Shown: one piece after another, positions 17,333 through 24,361 of the stretch
Layout of the letters: each line of letters begins with the position of its first letter
Numbering within the stretch: position 1 is the stretch's first letter
NCBI RefSeq assembly: GCF_024508335.1
Contig: NZ_CP101988.1
Span: 1,364,001 to 1,428,000, forward strand
DNA: 64,000 nt
Direction of reading: 5' to 3'
Origin: Cellulomonas chengniuliangii
GTDB lineage: Bacteria; Actinomycetota; Actinomycetes; Actinomycetales; Cellulomonadaceae
Translations under genes and position numbers: made by a program
The notes under the pieces: model-generated
The model's input: only the letters and a program-made list of their open reading frames with translations
What the model was told of the DNA's origin: nothing
Databases searched by the model: none

Positions 17333-18373
17333 ATGCGTTCCGAGCAGACGGCCCGCCTCCAGGAGAGGCTCATGTCCTGGGCGACCGCCCGGACGTCGGC
17401 GACGCGCCCCGGGGGAGCGCCGGGCGTCGCGACGATCGTCGCGGAGGACCCCGACCACGTCGAGGCGCTCCTGGCGGGCGACTGCGTGGACGACGACTCC
17501 GTGATCCTGTCGCCCGACGAGCACCCGGACCCTCGCGTGGTGCGGTACCGCGGGTCCCTCACGGTCCCCGGTGACGAGGGCTCCATCAACGACGAGGTCT
17601 TCCTGCAGACGCAGGAGTACCGGTCGTGCCCGTACGTGTCCGTCCTCGGCCCCACCTTCGTCCGCATCACGCACCCGACCGACCTGGACGTGTTCTTGCG
17701 GGACGCCGACGCGGCACGGGCGACCGGGCAGATCGCCGACTACCTCCTGGAGCCCGCTCTGCGGGTCGCGGACGGGTGCGCGCTGGGCGAGTCCGCAGGC
17801 GGCGCCGGGCCGCGCTCGCGCCTGGTGGTCCGGGGTGGCGGCGAGGTCTCCACCTCGCCCACCGGAACCGCGCTCGGTGCGGTCGGCGACGGCCTCGCGG
17901 AGCTGGTCCGCCGCCACGACGAGATCAACGACGCCGCGACGCAGCCGTGCGCGGTGAGCCTGGGCGCGGTCGTCGACGACCAGGTGCGCACGCAGGCGCT
18001 GGACAGCCGCCCGTGGCTCGGGCGGTACCTGGCGGGGGTCGACGCGATCAAGGCGCTGCGGGCCCGCGGGGGCACGGGGCTGCACCTCTCGGGGTTCGGC
18101 CACCGGCTGTCCTCGGCCGTCGAGGGCATCGACGCCCGCGACGAGACCAGTCCGCTCCTGCTGCTGTGGTCGGACGACGCGGCCTACGTGGTCGAGCCGG
18201 CCACCCGGCGGACCGTGCGCATCGCGCTGCGCACAGGTGCGTTGGTCGAGGCGATCCTGGTGGCCGGGTCCGTCGAGGCGGCGGCCGCCGTGGTGGACCC
18301 CACCGCTGTCGCCGAGGTCGGCCGGACGCTCTCCGCCGCGGGGTTCCCGGTGCCGTCGGGCGTGCTCGCATGA
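17333..18373 (+). CDS. Daptide biosynthesis RiPP recognition protein, copy 1 (MpaB-like)
   Basis: A 346-residue protein homologous to daptide accessory proteins that carry an RRE at the C-terminus and deliver the precursor to the modifying enzymes. The N-terminal part has ERLMSWATAR and VDDDSVILSPDEHPD, the middle DEVFLQTQEYRS, and the C-terminal 70 residues the PqqD-like pattern DAAYVVEPATRRTVRIALRT followed by two helices. It matches the C-terminal half of 15224-17284 and the protein at 28002-29042. Its stop overlaps the methyltransferase start (ATGA at 18370). The exact partner enzyme is inferred. Confidence 0.75.
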   Translation: MRSEQTARLQERLMSWATARTSATRPGGAPGVATIVAEDPDHVEALLAGDCVDDDSVILSPDEHPDPRVVRYRGSLTVPGDEGSINDEVFLQTQEYRSCPYVSVLGPTFVRITHPTDLDVFLRDADAARATGQIADYLLEPALRVADGCALGESAGGAGPRSRLVVRGGGEVSTSPTGTALGAVGDGLAELVRRHDEINDAATQPCAVSLGAVVDDQVRTQALDSRPWLGRYLAGVDAIKALRARGGTGLHLSGFGHRLSSAVEGIDARDETSPLLLLWSDDAAYVVEPATRRTVRIALRTGALVEAILVAGSVEAAAAVVDPTAVAEVGRTLSAAGFPVPSGVLA

Positions 18374-19176
18374 GCGCTCTCCTCGACCTGCCGCTGCGCG
18401 CGGACGGTGCCGCACTCGCGGCGTTGCGCGAGCTCGACGGCGTGGCCACCGTCCACGACGTCTACGACGTCGTCGGCTCCGCGATCTACGACGACCTGGC
18501 CCAGCTGGACCGGCACGAGGTCCCCGAGCTGACCCGGGCGCTGCGGCACGTGCGGGGGCCGGTGCTGGAGCTGGCCGCCGGGTCGGGCCGGCTGACGCTG
18601 CCGCTCTTGGCCCTCGGGCTCGAGGTCCACGCCCTGGACCTGTCGGCGAGCATGCTGGACCTGCTGGGCGAGCGGCTCGAGACCGTGCCGCAGCGCATGC
18701 GGGAGCGGTGCCGCCCGGTGCAGGGCGACATGGCCGCGTTCGAGCTGCCGCAGACGTTCGACGCGGTCGTCCTGGGCACCACGTCGGTGTCGCTGCTCGA
18801 GCCGGCGGCCCGCCGATCGATGCTGCGCTGCGTCGCCCGGCACCTCGCCCCGGACGGCGTCTTCCTGCTCTCGACGGTCGCGCGCACCCGGTCCGACGCG
18901 TCCGAGCCGGACGTGCTGCGCGGTGCGAGCGGGCGCACGTACCGGCTGTTCGAGGAGTGGCCGGACAGTACCGACGCGTGCACGATCGTCATCGTCCCGG
19001 ACCCCGACCCGGCGGGAGCCGTCCAGGTCTGCACGTCGGTGGTCAACGTCGTCGACACCGCGGTGCTCGGGGCCGAGCTGCAGGAGGCCGGTCTCGTCGT
19101 GACCGCCGTGCACCCGCTGGCGCCGGCCGGAGCCGGTCGCACCGCGACGCTGCTCGAGACGAGGGCGGCACGGTGA
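18370..19176 (+). CDS. mpaM: Daptide-type RiPP biosynthesis methyltransferase
   Basis: A 268-residue SAM-dependent class I methyltransferase. Motif I is VLELAAGSGRLTLPLLALG (residues 65-83), followed by the acidic ribose-binding end VHALDLSASML and motif II/III at FDAVVLGTTSVSLL. In daptide biosynthesis this enzyme dimethylates the amine created at the peptide C-terminus. The identification rests on the fold plus its place between an MpaB-like gene and the aminotransferase, with 4-base overlaps on both sides. A generic methyltransferase cannot be excluded from sequence alone. Confidence 0.85.
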   Translation: MSALLDLPLRADGAALAALRELDGVATVHDVYDVVGSAIYDDLAQLDRHEVPELTRALRHVRGPVLELAAGSGRLTLPLLALGLEVHALDLSASMLDLLGERLETVPQRMRERCRPVQGDMAAFELPQTFDAVVLGTTSVSLLEPAARRSMLRCVARHLAPDGVFLLSTVARTRSDASEPDVLRGASGRTYRLFEEWPDSTDACTIVIVPDPDPAGAVQVCTSVVNVVDTAVLGAELQEAGLVVTAVHPLAPAGAGRTATLLETRAAR

Positions 19177-20453
19177 GCGCGATGCACCCGCTGTGGCCCT
19201 TCTTCGTGCCCCCGCACGAGCAGGACGACCCGCAGATCCGGCTCGAGTCGGCGCACGGGGTCCGGGTCCGGCTCACGGACGGCAGCACGCTGCTCGACGG
19301 CACGAGCGGTCTGTGGAACACCAACCTCGGGTACGGGAACGCCGCCATCGCGCGGGCGTGCGCCGAGGCCCTGCAGACGGCCTCGTACCTGAGTACCTTC
19401 CGGTTCGAGAGCGTGCACGCGCGCCGGGCTGCGCAGGCGCTGGTCGACGTGACGGGTGACGTGTACGCGCGGGTCCTCTTCTCGACGTCCGGCAGCGCCG
19501 CGAACGACCTGGTCATGAAGCTGGCCCGGCACTACCAGGTGCTCGGCGGCCAGCCGCGACGGCAGCTCGTCGTCGGCCTGCGCGACAGCTACCACGGGCT
19601 CACCTACGGCAGCTTCTCGCTCACGGGCGAGGACCTGGGCCAGGCGCTCTACGGGGTGGACCGCCGCCTCGTGCGGCACACCGCCCCGAACGACCTGGAC
19701 GAGCTGTCCACCCTCCTGGCGCACCAGGGCCACCTCGTCGCGGCCGTCGTCGTCGAGCCCATGCTGGGTACGGGGGCCGTGCCGCTCACGGACGAGTTCG
19801 TCCGCGCGCTGCTGGCCGCCCGTGACGAGCACGGCTTCCTGCTGGTGGCCGACGAGGTCGCGACCGGCTTCGGGCGCACCGGGTCCCTGTTCGCCAGCGA
19901 CCGGTGGCCCGCACGACCCGACGTGCTCCTCACCTCCAAAGCGCTGACCAACGGCACGTCCGCGACGTCGGCGGTGCTCGTCTCGGAGGACGTCGCACGC
20001 CGGTTCCACGACAGCGGTGCCGTCTTCGTGCACGGCGAGACGCAGGCCGGCTCGCCGGTCGCCGCGGCCGCCGTCGTGGCCACGCTGGAGGAGATGGAGC
20101 GGCTCGACGCGGTGGCGCTGGGGCACCAGGTGTCCGCCGGGCTCGACGCCGGGATCGCCGCGCTGCAGCGGTCCGACCAGCGCGTGACCGAGACGCGCGG
20201 CGTGGGGTGCTTCCGGGCGGTGGACGTCCTCGGCGACGACGGCGAGCCGCTCGACCCGCACGCCGTCGGCGCCCTGGTCCGTGCGGTCCGGCGGGCCGGC
20301 GCCATCGTCCACCCGGGCGTCGGCGGCATCCAGCTGGTGCCCGCGCTCACCTCGACACCCGCGGACGTCGCCGAGCTGTTCGACCGCGTGTCCGAGGGCC
20401 TGGCCGAGCTCACGGCCTCCTCCGCTCTCACGGTGGCCACCACGCCACCGTGA
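19173..20453 (+). CDS. mpaD: Daptide-type RiPP biosynthesis aminotransferase
   Basis: A 426-residue class III PLP aminotransferase. The phosphate-binding STSGSAAND, the D-E-V-x-T-G-F-G-R-T-G motif (DEVATGFGRTG) and the Schiff-base lysine K256 in LLTSKALTNG are intact. In the daptide pathway it aminates the ketone left after oxidative decarboxylation of the C-terminal Thr. GTG 19173 overlaps the mpaM stop; ATG 19182 is a possible alternative. The two precursor genes follow after 64 bases, and their upstream Shine-Dalgarno is much stronger than those of the enzymes, consistent with higher precursor output. Confidence 0.88.
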   Translation: MSAMHPLWPFFVPPHEQDDPQIRLESAHGVRVRLTDGSTLLDGTSGLWNTNLGYGNAAIARACAEALQTASYLSTFRFESVHARRAAQALVDVTGDVYARVLFSTSGSAANDLVMKLARHYQVLGGQPRRQLVVGLRDSYHGLTYGSFSLTGEDLGQALYGVDRRLVRHTAPNDLDELSTLLAHQGHLVAAVVVEPMLGTGAVPLTDEFVRALLAARDEHGFLLVADEVATGFGRTGSLFASDRWPARPDVLLTSKALTNGTSATSAVLVSEDVARRFHDSGAVFVHGETQAGSPVAAAAVVATLEEMERLDAVALGHQVSAGLDAGIAALQRSDQRVTETRGVGCFRAVDVLGDDGEPLDPHAVGALVRAVRRAGAIVHPGVGGIQLVPALTSTPADVAELFDRVSEGLAELTASSALTVATTPP

Positions 20454-20517
20454 GCCGATCGTCTGCGCCGACGGCGCAGGTGCAGTTCCCGACGAGACGA
20501 GGAAGGGAGGAATGGAA

Positions 20518-20706
20518 ATGGACACGATGTCAGACGCGCACGTGCGGGAGCTTCTCGCGCCGCTGGAGCTCGACATGCAGGAGCTCGAGCCGATGGACGC
20601 CCCGGGTTTCTGGAGCGTCTCCGGGTACATCAGTGGCGCTGTCGTGGGCAGTGCCGCCAGCTACGTGGTGGTCACGGTCTCGATCTCGACGATCACGATC
20701 ACGTGA
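20518..20706 (+). CDS. Daptide-type precursor peptide 1 (62 aa, Thr-terminated, Cys-free)
   Basis: ATG 20518 lies 7 bases after GGAAGGGAGG (20501-20510); ATG 20512 is too close to that site. The acidic leader contains LLAPLELDMQELEPMDAPGF, shared with the next gene. The putative core after GFW is 30 residues with 11 Ser/Thr, no Cys, no charged residue, and the C-terminus STITIT. A terminal Thr is the residue daptide enzymes convert to a dimethylated diaminopropane. The core looks like a hydrophobic membrane-inserting strand or helix. The cleavage site is not determinable here. Confidence 0.88.
   Translation: MDTMSDAHVRELLAPLELDMQELEPMDAPGFWSVSGYISGAVVGSAASYVVVTVSISTITIT
20557..20613 (+). repeat. 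57-bp leader repeat, copy 1
   Basis: Differs from copy 2 (20783-20839) at two of 57 positions. It encodes the conserved leader from APLEL to GFW. Confidence 0.97.
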
Positions 20707-20752
20707 GATGTGCCCTCTCATCTCTCACCGAGACAACGAACGGAGGTGCTTG

Positions 20753-20920
20753 ATGAACGCAAACGACGGGATCGACCTCCTGGCGCCGCTGGAGCTCGAG
20801 ATGCAGGAGCTCGAGCCGATGGACGCGCCGGGTTTCTGGTCGAACTTCAAGGACGGCGTCCTGGTGTCGCTCGCCGTGTCCGCCATCTACGGCGGTGTGG
20901 CCAGCGCTGTCGTCACCTGA
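20753..20920 (+). CDS. Daptide-type precursor peptide 2 (55 aa, Thr-terminated, Cys-free)
   Basis: GGAGG at 20742-20746 sits 6 bases before ATG 20753. The leader LLAPLELEMQELEPMDAPGF is almost identical to that of precursor 1, while the core is different: 26 residues beginning SNFKDGVLVSLAVSA and ending SAVVT, with one Lys and one Asp near its start and no Cys. Only four Ser and the terminal Thr are available for hydroxyl chemistry. The shared leader with divergent core and a shared terminal Thr is the pattern of a two-component or variant-product RiPP. Confidence 0.88.
   Translation: MNANDGIDLLAPLELEMQELEPMDAPGFWSNFKDGVLVSLAVSAIYGGVASAVVT
20783..20839 (+). repeat. 57-bp leader repeat, copy 2
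   Basis: 55 of 57 bases match copy 1 at 20557-20613, showing that the precursor genes arose by tandem duplication with the core free to diverge. Confidence 0.97.
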
Positions 20921-20960
20921 CGCAGTGAGTGACCCGCGCTGAGCGGGCGCACGACGATGT

Positions 20961-20997
20961 CCCGGCTCGAGGGCGAGTGAAGCGCCCTCGAGCCGGG
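20961..20997 (+). terminator. Strong hairpin between precursor and export genes (attenuator)
   Basis: A perfect 15-bp stem (20961-20975 with 20983-20997) and a 7-base loop lie 40 bases after the second precursor and 42 before the small membrane gene. There is no T-tract. In RiPP operons a hairpin at this position commonly protects the precursor mRNA and lets only part of transcription reach the enzymes. Confidence 0.75.
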
Positions 20998-21039
20998 GCA
21001 CCGCACCTCCTAGTAAAACAACTGACGGAGAAGATTCGA

Positions 21040-21234
21040 ATGCCCGATCACCTGCCCTGGTACCGCAACAACCGGACCCTGACGCTGCTGCTGCCCTTCG
21101 TCATCATCGTGGCCGCGATCAGCCAGCTCTCCCTCACCGGTCGTGCCAAGGATCTCGGACTGATCCTGTCGATCGTCCTGCTGCTGGGGTTCGTCGTCCT
21201 GGTCTCGACGAACGTGGCCAAGGGCCGACGATGA
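21040..21234 (+). CDS. Small two-segment membrane protein (64 aa) of the RiPP cluster
   Basis: A short protein with two hydrophobic segments (LLLPFVIIVAAISQL, about residues 15-30, and LGLILSIVLLLGFVVLVS, about 39-57) separated by a charged turn (TGRAKD) and a basic end (KGRR). No family is recognised. GGAGAAG at 21027-21033 supports ATG 21040, and its stop overlaps the ATPase start (ATGA at 21231). The place at the head of the export genes suggests a transporter accessory or self-protection role, which is inference. Confidence 0.8.
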   Translation: MPDHLPWYRNNRTLTLLLPFVIIVAAISQLSLTGRAKDLGLILSIVLLLGFVVLVSTNVAKGRR

Positions 21235-21968
21235 GCTCGGCTCCGGCCGTCCTGTTCGACGGCGTCTGCAAGTCGTTCGGCTCGCGTGTCGCCGTCCAGG
21301 ACGTCTCCTTCCAGGTCGATCCCGGACGCATCGTCGCGCTGCTGGGCCCCAACGGCGCCGGGAAGACCACGAGCCTGCGCATCGCGCTCGGCCTGGTCAC
21401 CCCGACGTCGGGACGCGCGACCGTGCTGGGGCACGACTTCGCGAGCCTGCCCGACGCCGGCCGGCGCGTAGGACTGGCGATGGACGGGATCGGCGCCGTG
21501 CGCGGCGCGACGGGCCGCCGCGAGCTGGAGATCTGGGCGCGGGCCACCGGGGTGTCACGCCGGCGGGTCGACGACGTGCTCGGCCTCGTCGAGCTCACCG
21601 ACGCGGCACGCCGGCGGGTCGCCAAGTACTCCACCGGGATGAAGCAGCGGCTCGCCCTGGCGACCGCCCTGCTCGCCGACCCCGAGGTGCTGGTGCTGGA
21701 CGAGCCGACCAACGGGCTCGACCCCGAGGGCATCCGCTGGCTGCGCGGGCTCCTGCGCGGCTTCGCGGACGAGGGCCGCACCGTGCTCATCTCGACCCAC
21801 ATCCTGTCCGAGCTGAGCCAGCACATCGACGACGTCGTCGTGCTGGACACCACGCTCCGGTTCGACGGCACCCTCGACGAGTTCACGTCGTCCGGTGCCG
21901 TCTCCGTCGAGGACCGCTACTTCGAGCTCGTGTCGACCCGTCGGCCGGAGGGAAGCCACCATGCGTGA
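21231..21968 (+). CDS. ABC transporter ATP-binding protein of the RiPP cluster
   Basis: A 245-residue ATPase. Walker A is GPNGAGKTT (residues 39-47), the signature region is KYSTGMKQRLALATAL, Walker B VLVLDEPTNGLDPEG, and the H-loop ISTHILSELSQ. The YSTGMKQR signature and the short C-terminus match the bacitracin/lantibiotic self-protection and export group. It pairs with the permease that overlaps it by 8 bases. Likely role: export of, or immunity to, the mature peptide. Confidence 0.94.
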   Translation: MSSAPAVLFDGVCKSFGSRVAVQDVSFQVDPGRIVALLGPNGAGKTTSLRIALGLVTPTSGRATVLGHDFASLPDAGRRVGLAMDGIGAVRGATGRRELEIWARATGVSRRRVDDVLGLVELTDAARRRVAKYSTGMKQRLALATALLADPEVLVLDEPTNGLDPEGIRWLRGLLRGFADEGRTVLISTHILSELSQHIDDVVVLDTTLRFDGTLDEFTSSGAVSVEDRYFELVSTRRPEGSHHA

Positions 21969-22686
21969 CATCGTCGGCGCCGCACGGATGCGCGCCCTCA
22001 CCGGACGCAGCTGGTGGCTGCTCGCCACCGGAGGGATCGGCGTGTGCGTGCTGGCTGCGGCCGGCTACGCGACGACCGTCACGGACCTGCCGCCGCAGGA
22101 GGCGACCGACGGGCTCGTGGGGCTCTGGTTCACGCTGCTGCTGTTCTCCGCGCTCTTCGCCGGGAACGTCACCGCGCGGGACCACGCGACGGGAACCATC
22201 GCCCGGACCGTCCTCACCGCCGGCGGCCGCGACCGCGCGCTCGCGGCCGGGCTGCGGGTGTCGGTCGAGATCGGCGTGGTGTACGGCCTTGTCGCCGCTG
22301 CTCTGGGAGCCGCGACGCCGTGGGTGCTGCTGCCCGCCGCGGGTGTCGACGTCGCCTGGACCGACTCCACCTGGGCCGTGGTGCTGGGGGTGTTCGTCGT
22401 GACCGCGGTCGCCGCGCCGTGGGGCGCGCTGCTGGGGTGGCTCGTGCGCAGCCAGGTGGCCACGATCGGCATCCTCGTCGTCCAGATGCTGCTCACCGAC
22501 GAGCTCGTGCAGCGCCTGGCGCCCGGAGTCGGCAAGTTCGGGCTCAGCATGGCGATGGCGTCGATCTACGGGGACGGCCGGGACGACCTGCTCGCCGTGC
22601 CCGCGGCCGCCGCCGTGATCGCCGTGTGGCTCGCCGTCGCGGCGGTGGGCGCCGTGCTCCTGGTGCGTCGCAGGGACGTGCTGTGA
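21961..22686 (+). CDS. ABC transporter permease of the RiPP cluster
   Basis: A 241-residue ABC-2 type membrane protein with about six hydrophobic segments, from WWLLATGGIGVCVLAAAGY near the N-terminus to AVWLAVAAVGAVLLVRRR at the end. The cytoplasmic HATGTIARTVLTAGGRD loop after the second segment is the coupling region typical of ABC-2 permeases. GAGGGAAG precedes ATG 21961. Its stop overlaps the protease start (GTGA at 22683). Confidence 0.9.
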   Translation: MRDIVGAARMRALTGRSWWLLATGGIGVCVLAAAGYATTVTDLPPQEATDGLVGLWFTLLLFSALFAGNVTARDHATGTIARTVLTAGGRDRALAAGLRVSVEIGVVYGLVAAALGAATPWVLLPAAGVDVAWTDSTWAVVLGVFVVTAVAAPWGALLGWLVRSQVATIGILVVQMLLTDELVQRLAPGVGKFGLSMAMASIYGDGRDDLLAVPAAAAVIAVWLAVAAVGAVLLVRRRDVL

Positions 22687-24335
22687 GCCGGCCGGGCCGC
22701 TCGGCGCCCGTCGCCGTCGCCGAGCCGCAGACCGGGCTCCCCCGCACGCTCCGACTCGCCGAGGGGGCGGAGCTGCTCGAGCGTGACACCGAGGACGCGG
22801 TGTGCGTCGCCCGGGCACCCGACGGCAGGTACGTCCGCGTGGCGGCCGACATGGAGCGTCTGCTGCGTGCCCTCGACGGCCGCCGCACGGCGGCCGACCT
22901 GGCACGCGAGCTCGGACCGCGGTGGACGGTGGAGGCGGTCGAGGCGGCGCTGTTCCGTCTGATCGCGATGCGGCTGCTCGAGACCGGTGCCAAGCCTCCC
23001 CGCCCCCGGGGCAGCAAGCTGGTCACGTTCGTCCCGCCGCTCACGGTCCAGCTCACGGTCCTGCGCCCGGAGCGGCTCTTCGCCCGGCTCCGGCCGGTCA
23101 TCGCGGTGCTGCTGAGCCGGTACGCCGTCGCCGCCGCGCTCGTCGTCGTGCTCGGCGGTCTGGTCGCGCTCGTCGTGCAGGGCGCACGGGTGCACGACGC
23201 GCTGGGCCACCCGCTGCCCGTGGCTGTGCTCCTGGCCGTCGCGGCGGCGTCGTTCGTGACCAGCGCGCTGCACGAGTTCGGGCACGGTGCCGCGCTCGCG
23301 CACCACGGCGGTCGCCCGAGCCGGCTGGGCATGATGCTCTTCTACCTGTCGCCCGCGTTCTTCTGCGACGTCACGGACGGCTGGCGGCTCGGCGACCGGA
23401 CCGCCCGCGTCCGCGTCGCCCTGGCGGGGATCCTGGTCCAGCTCGTCGTGGCGGCGGTGGCCGCTCTGGCTGCCCTGGCCGTCCCGGGACCGTGGGGCTC
23501 GGCCCTGCTCGTCCTCGCGGTGACCACCACGGTGACCGGGCTGATGAACCTGATCCCGTTCGTGAAGCTCGACGGGTACATCGCCCTGATGAGCCACGTG
23601 GACGTCCCGTTCCTGCGCGAACGGTCCATGACGGACGCGCGGCGGTCGGTCGCCCGGGTGCTCTACGGCGGGCGGTACGAGCGCGAGCTCCCGCAGGTCA
23701 CCTGGGCGGTGCCGTTCGGGTTGGCCAGCCTGGTGTTCCCGGCGGTGCTCGTCCTGGCGGCGCTGCGGATCTGGTTCCCCATCATCCTCGGCCTCGGCAT
23801 CCTGGGCGCGGCCGTCGTCATCTCCGGCCTCGCCGTGGCTGCGCGGTTCGCCGTCCGGGCGACCGGGCGGCTGCTCGTGGAGGCGCGCGCGGCGGGGACC
23901 TCGGCGCTCCGGCGGCGCGTCGTCACGACGCTCGTGGTCGCCCTGGGGTGCGCGACGCTGCTGGTCCCGGTGCCCTACACCGTGGCCGGCGGGTTCGAGC
24001 AGGACGACGGGCACCTGTCGTTCGTCGTCGCCCAGTCGGCCGACCTCGACGCCCTGGCCCCCGGGACGCCCGTGACGCTCGCCCGCCGCGGGGTCGTCAC
24101 GAGCACGGAGCTCGGGACCACCGCGGTGGGCAGCGAGGCCCCCCGCGACGGGACCGCGCCGCTGGCCGCGCTGCTGCCGGTCGCCGCGTCGGCCGCTCAG
24201 GTCCCCGTCGTGCTGGTCCCGCTGGAGCCGGAGATCGAGACCGGGGAGAGCGTCGGGTCGGCGGTCGCCGACCTCGGGACGCGCCGCCTGGGCACCTGGC
24301 TCTACCTCAACTACTTCGCCCAGCTGTGGCGATGA
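22683..24335 (+). CDS. mpaP: Daptide biosynthesis intramembrane metalloprotease with N-terminal PqqD-like domain
   Basis: A 550-residue membrane protease of the site-2-like type. The zinc motif HEFGH is at residues 197-201 in a membrane segment and the third ligand motif KLDGY has D297. About ten membrane segments are predicted, with an extracytoplasmic C-terminal domain of Ala/Pro/Val composition. Residues 30-105 resemble a PqqD/RRE winged helix (MERLLRALDGRRTAADLARE), which could hold the leader. In daptide clusters this family is the presumed leader peptidase. The start GTG 22683 overlaps the permease stop. Confidence 0.85.
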   Translation: MSRPGRSAPVAVAEPQTGLPRTLRLAEGAELLERDTEDAVCVARAPDGRYVRVAADMERLLRALDGRRTAADLARELGPRWTVEAVEAALFRLIAMRLLETGAKPPRPRGSKLVTFVPPLTVQLTVLRPERLFARLRPVIAVLLSRYAVAAALVVVLGGLVALVVQGARVHDALGHPLPVAVLLAVAAASFVTSALHEFGHGAALAHHGGRPSRLGMMLFYLSPAFFCDVTDGWRLGDRTARVRVALAGILVQLVVAAVAALAALAVPGPWGSALLVLAVTTTVTGLMNLIPFVKLDGYIALMSHVDVPFLRERSMTDARRSVARVLYGGRYERELPQVTWAVPFGLASLVFPAVLVLAALRIWFPIILGLGILGAAVVISGLAVAARFAVRATGRLLVEARAAGTSALRRRVVTTLVVALGCATLLVPVPYTVAGGFEQDDGHLSFVVAQSADLDALAPGTPVTLARRGVVTSTELGTTAVGSEAPRDGTAPLAALLPVAASAAQVPVVLVPLEPEIETGESVGSAVADLGTRRLGTWLYLNYFAQLWR

Positions 24336-24361
24336 CCCTGTCCTGACCGAGGAGACGAACC

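Noticed and set aside
15227-18415. Minus-strand frame of over 1000 codons across the LLM and recognition genes
   Set aside because: It is the antisense shadow of plus-strand genes with strong motifs; no ribosome binding site or domain pattern.
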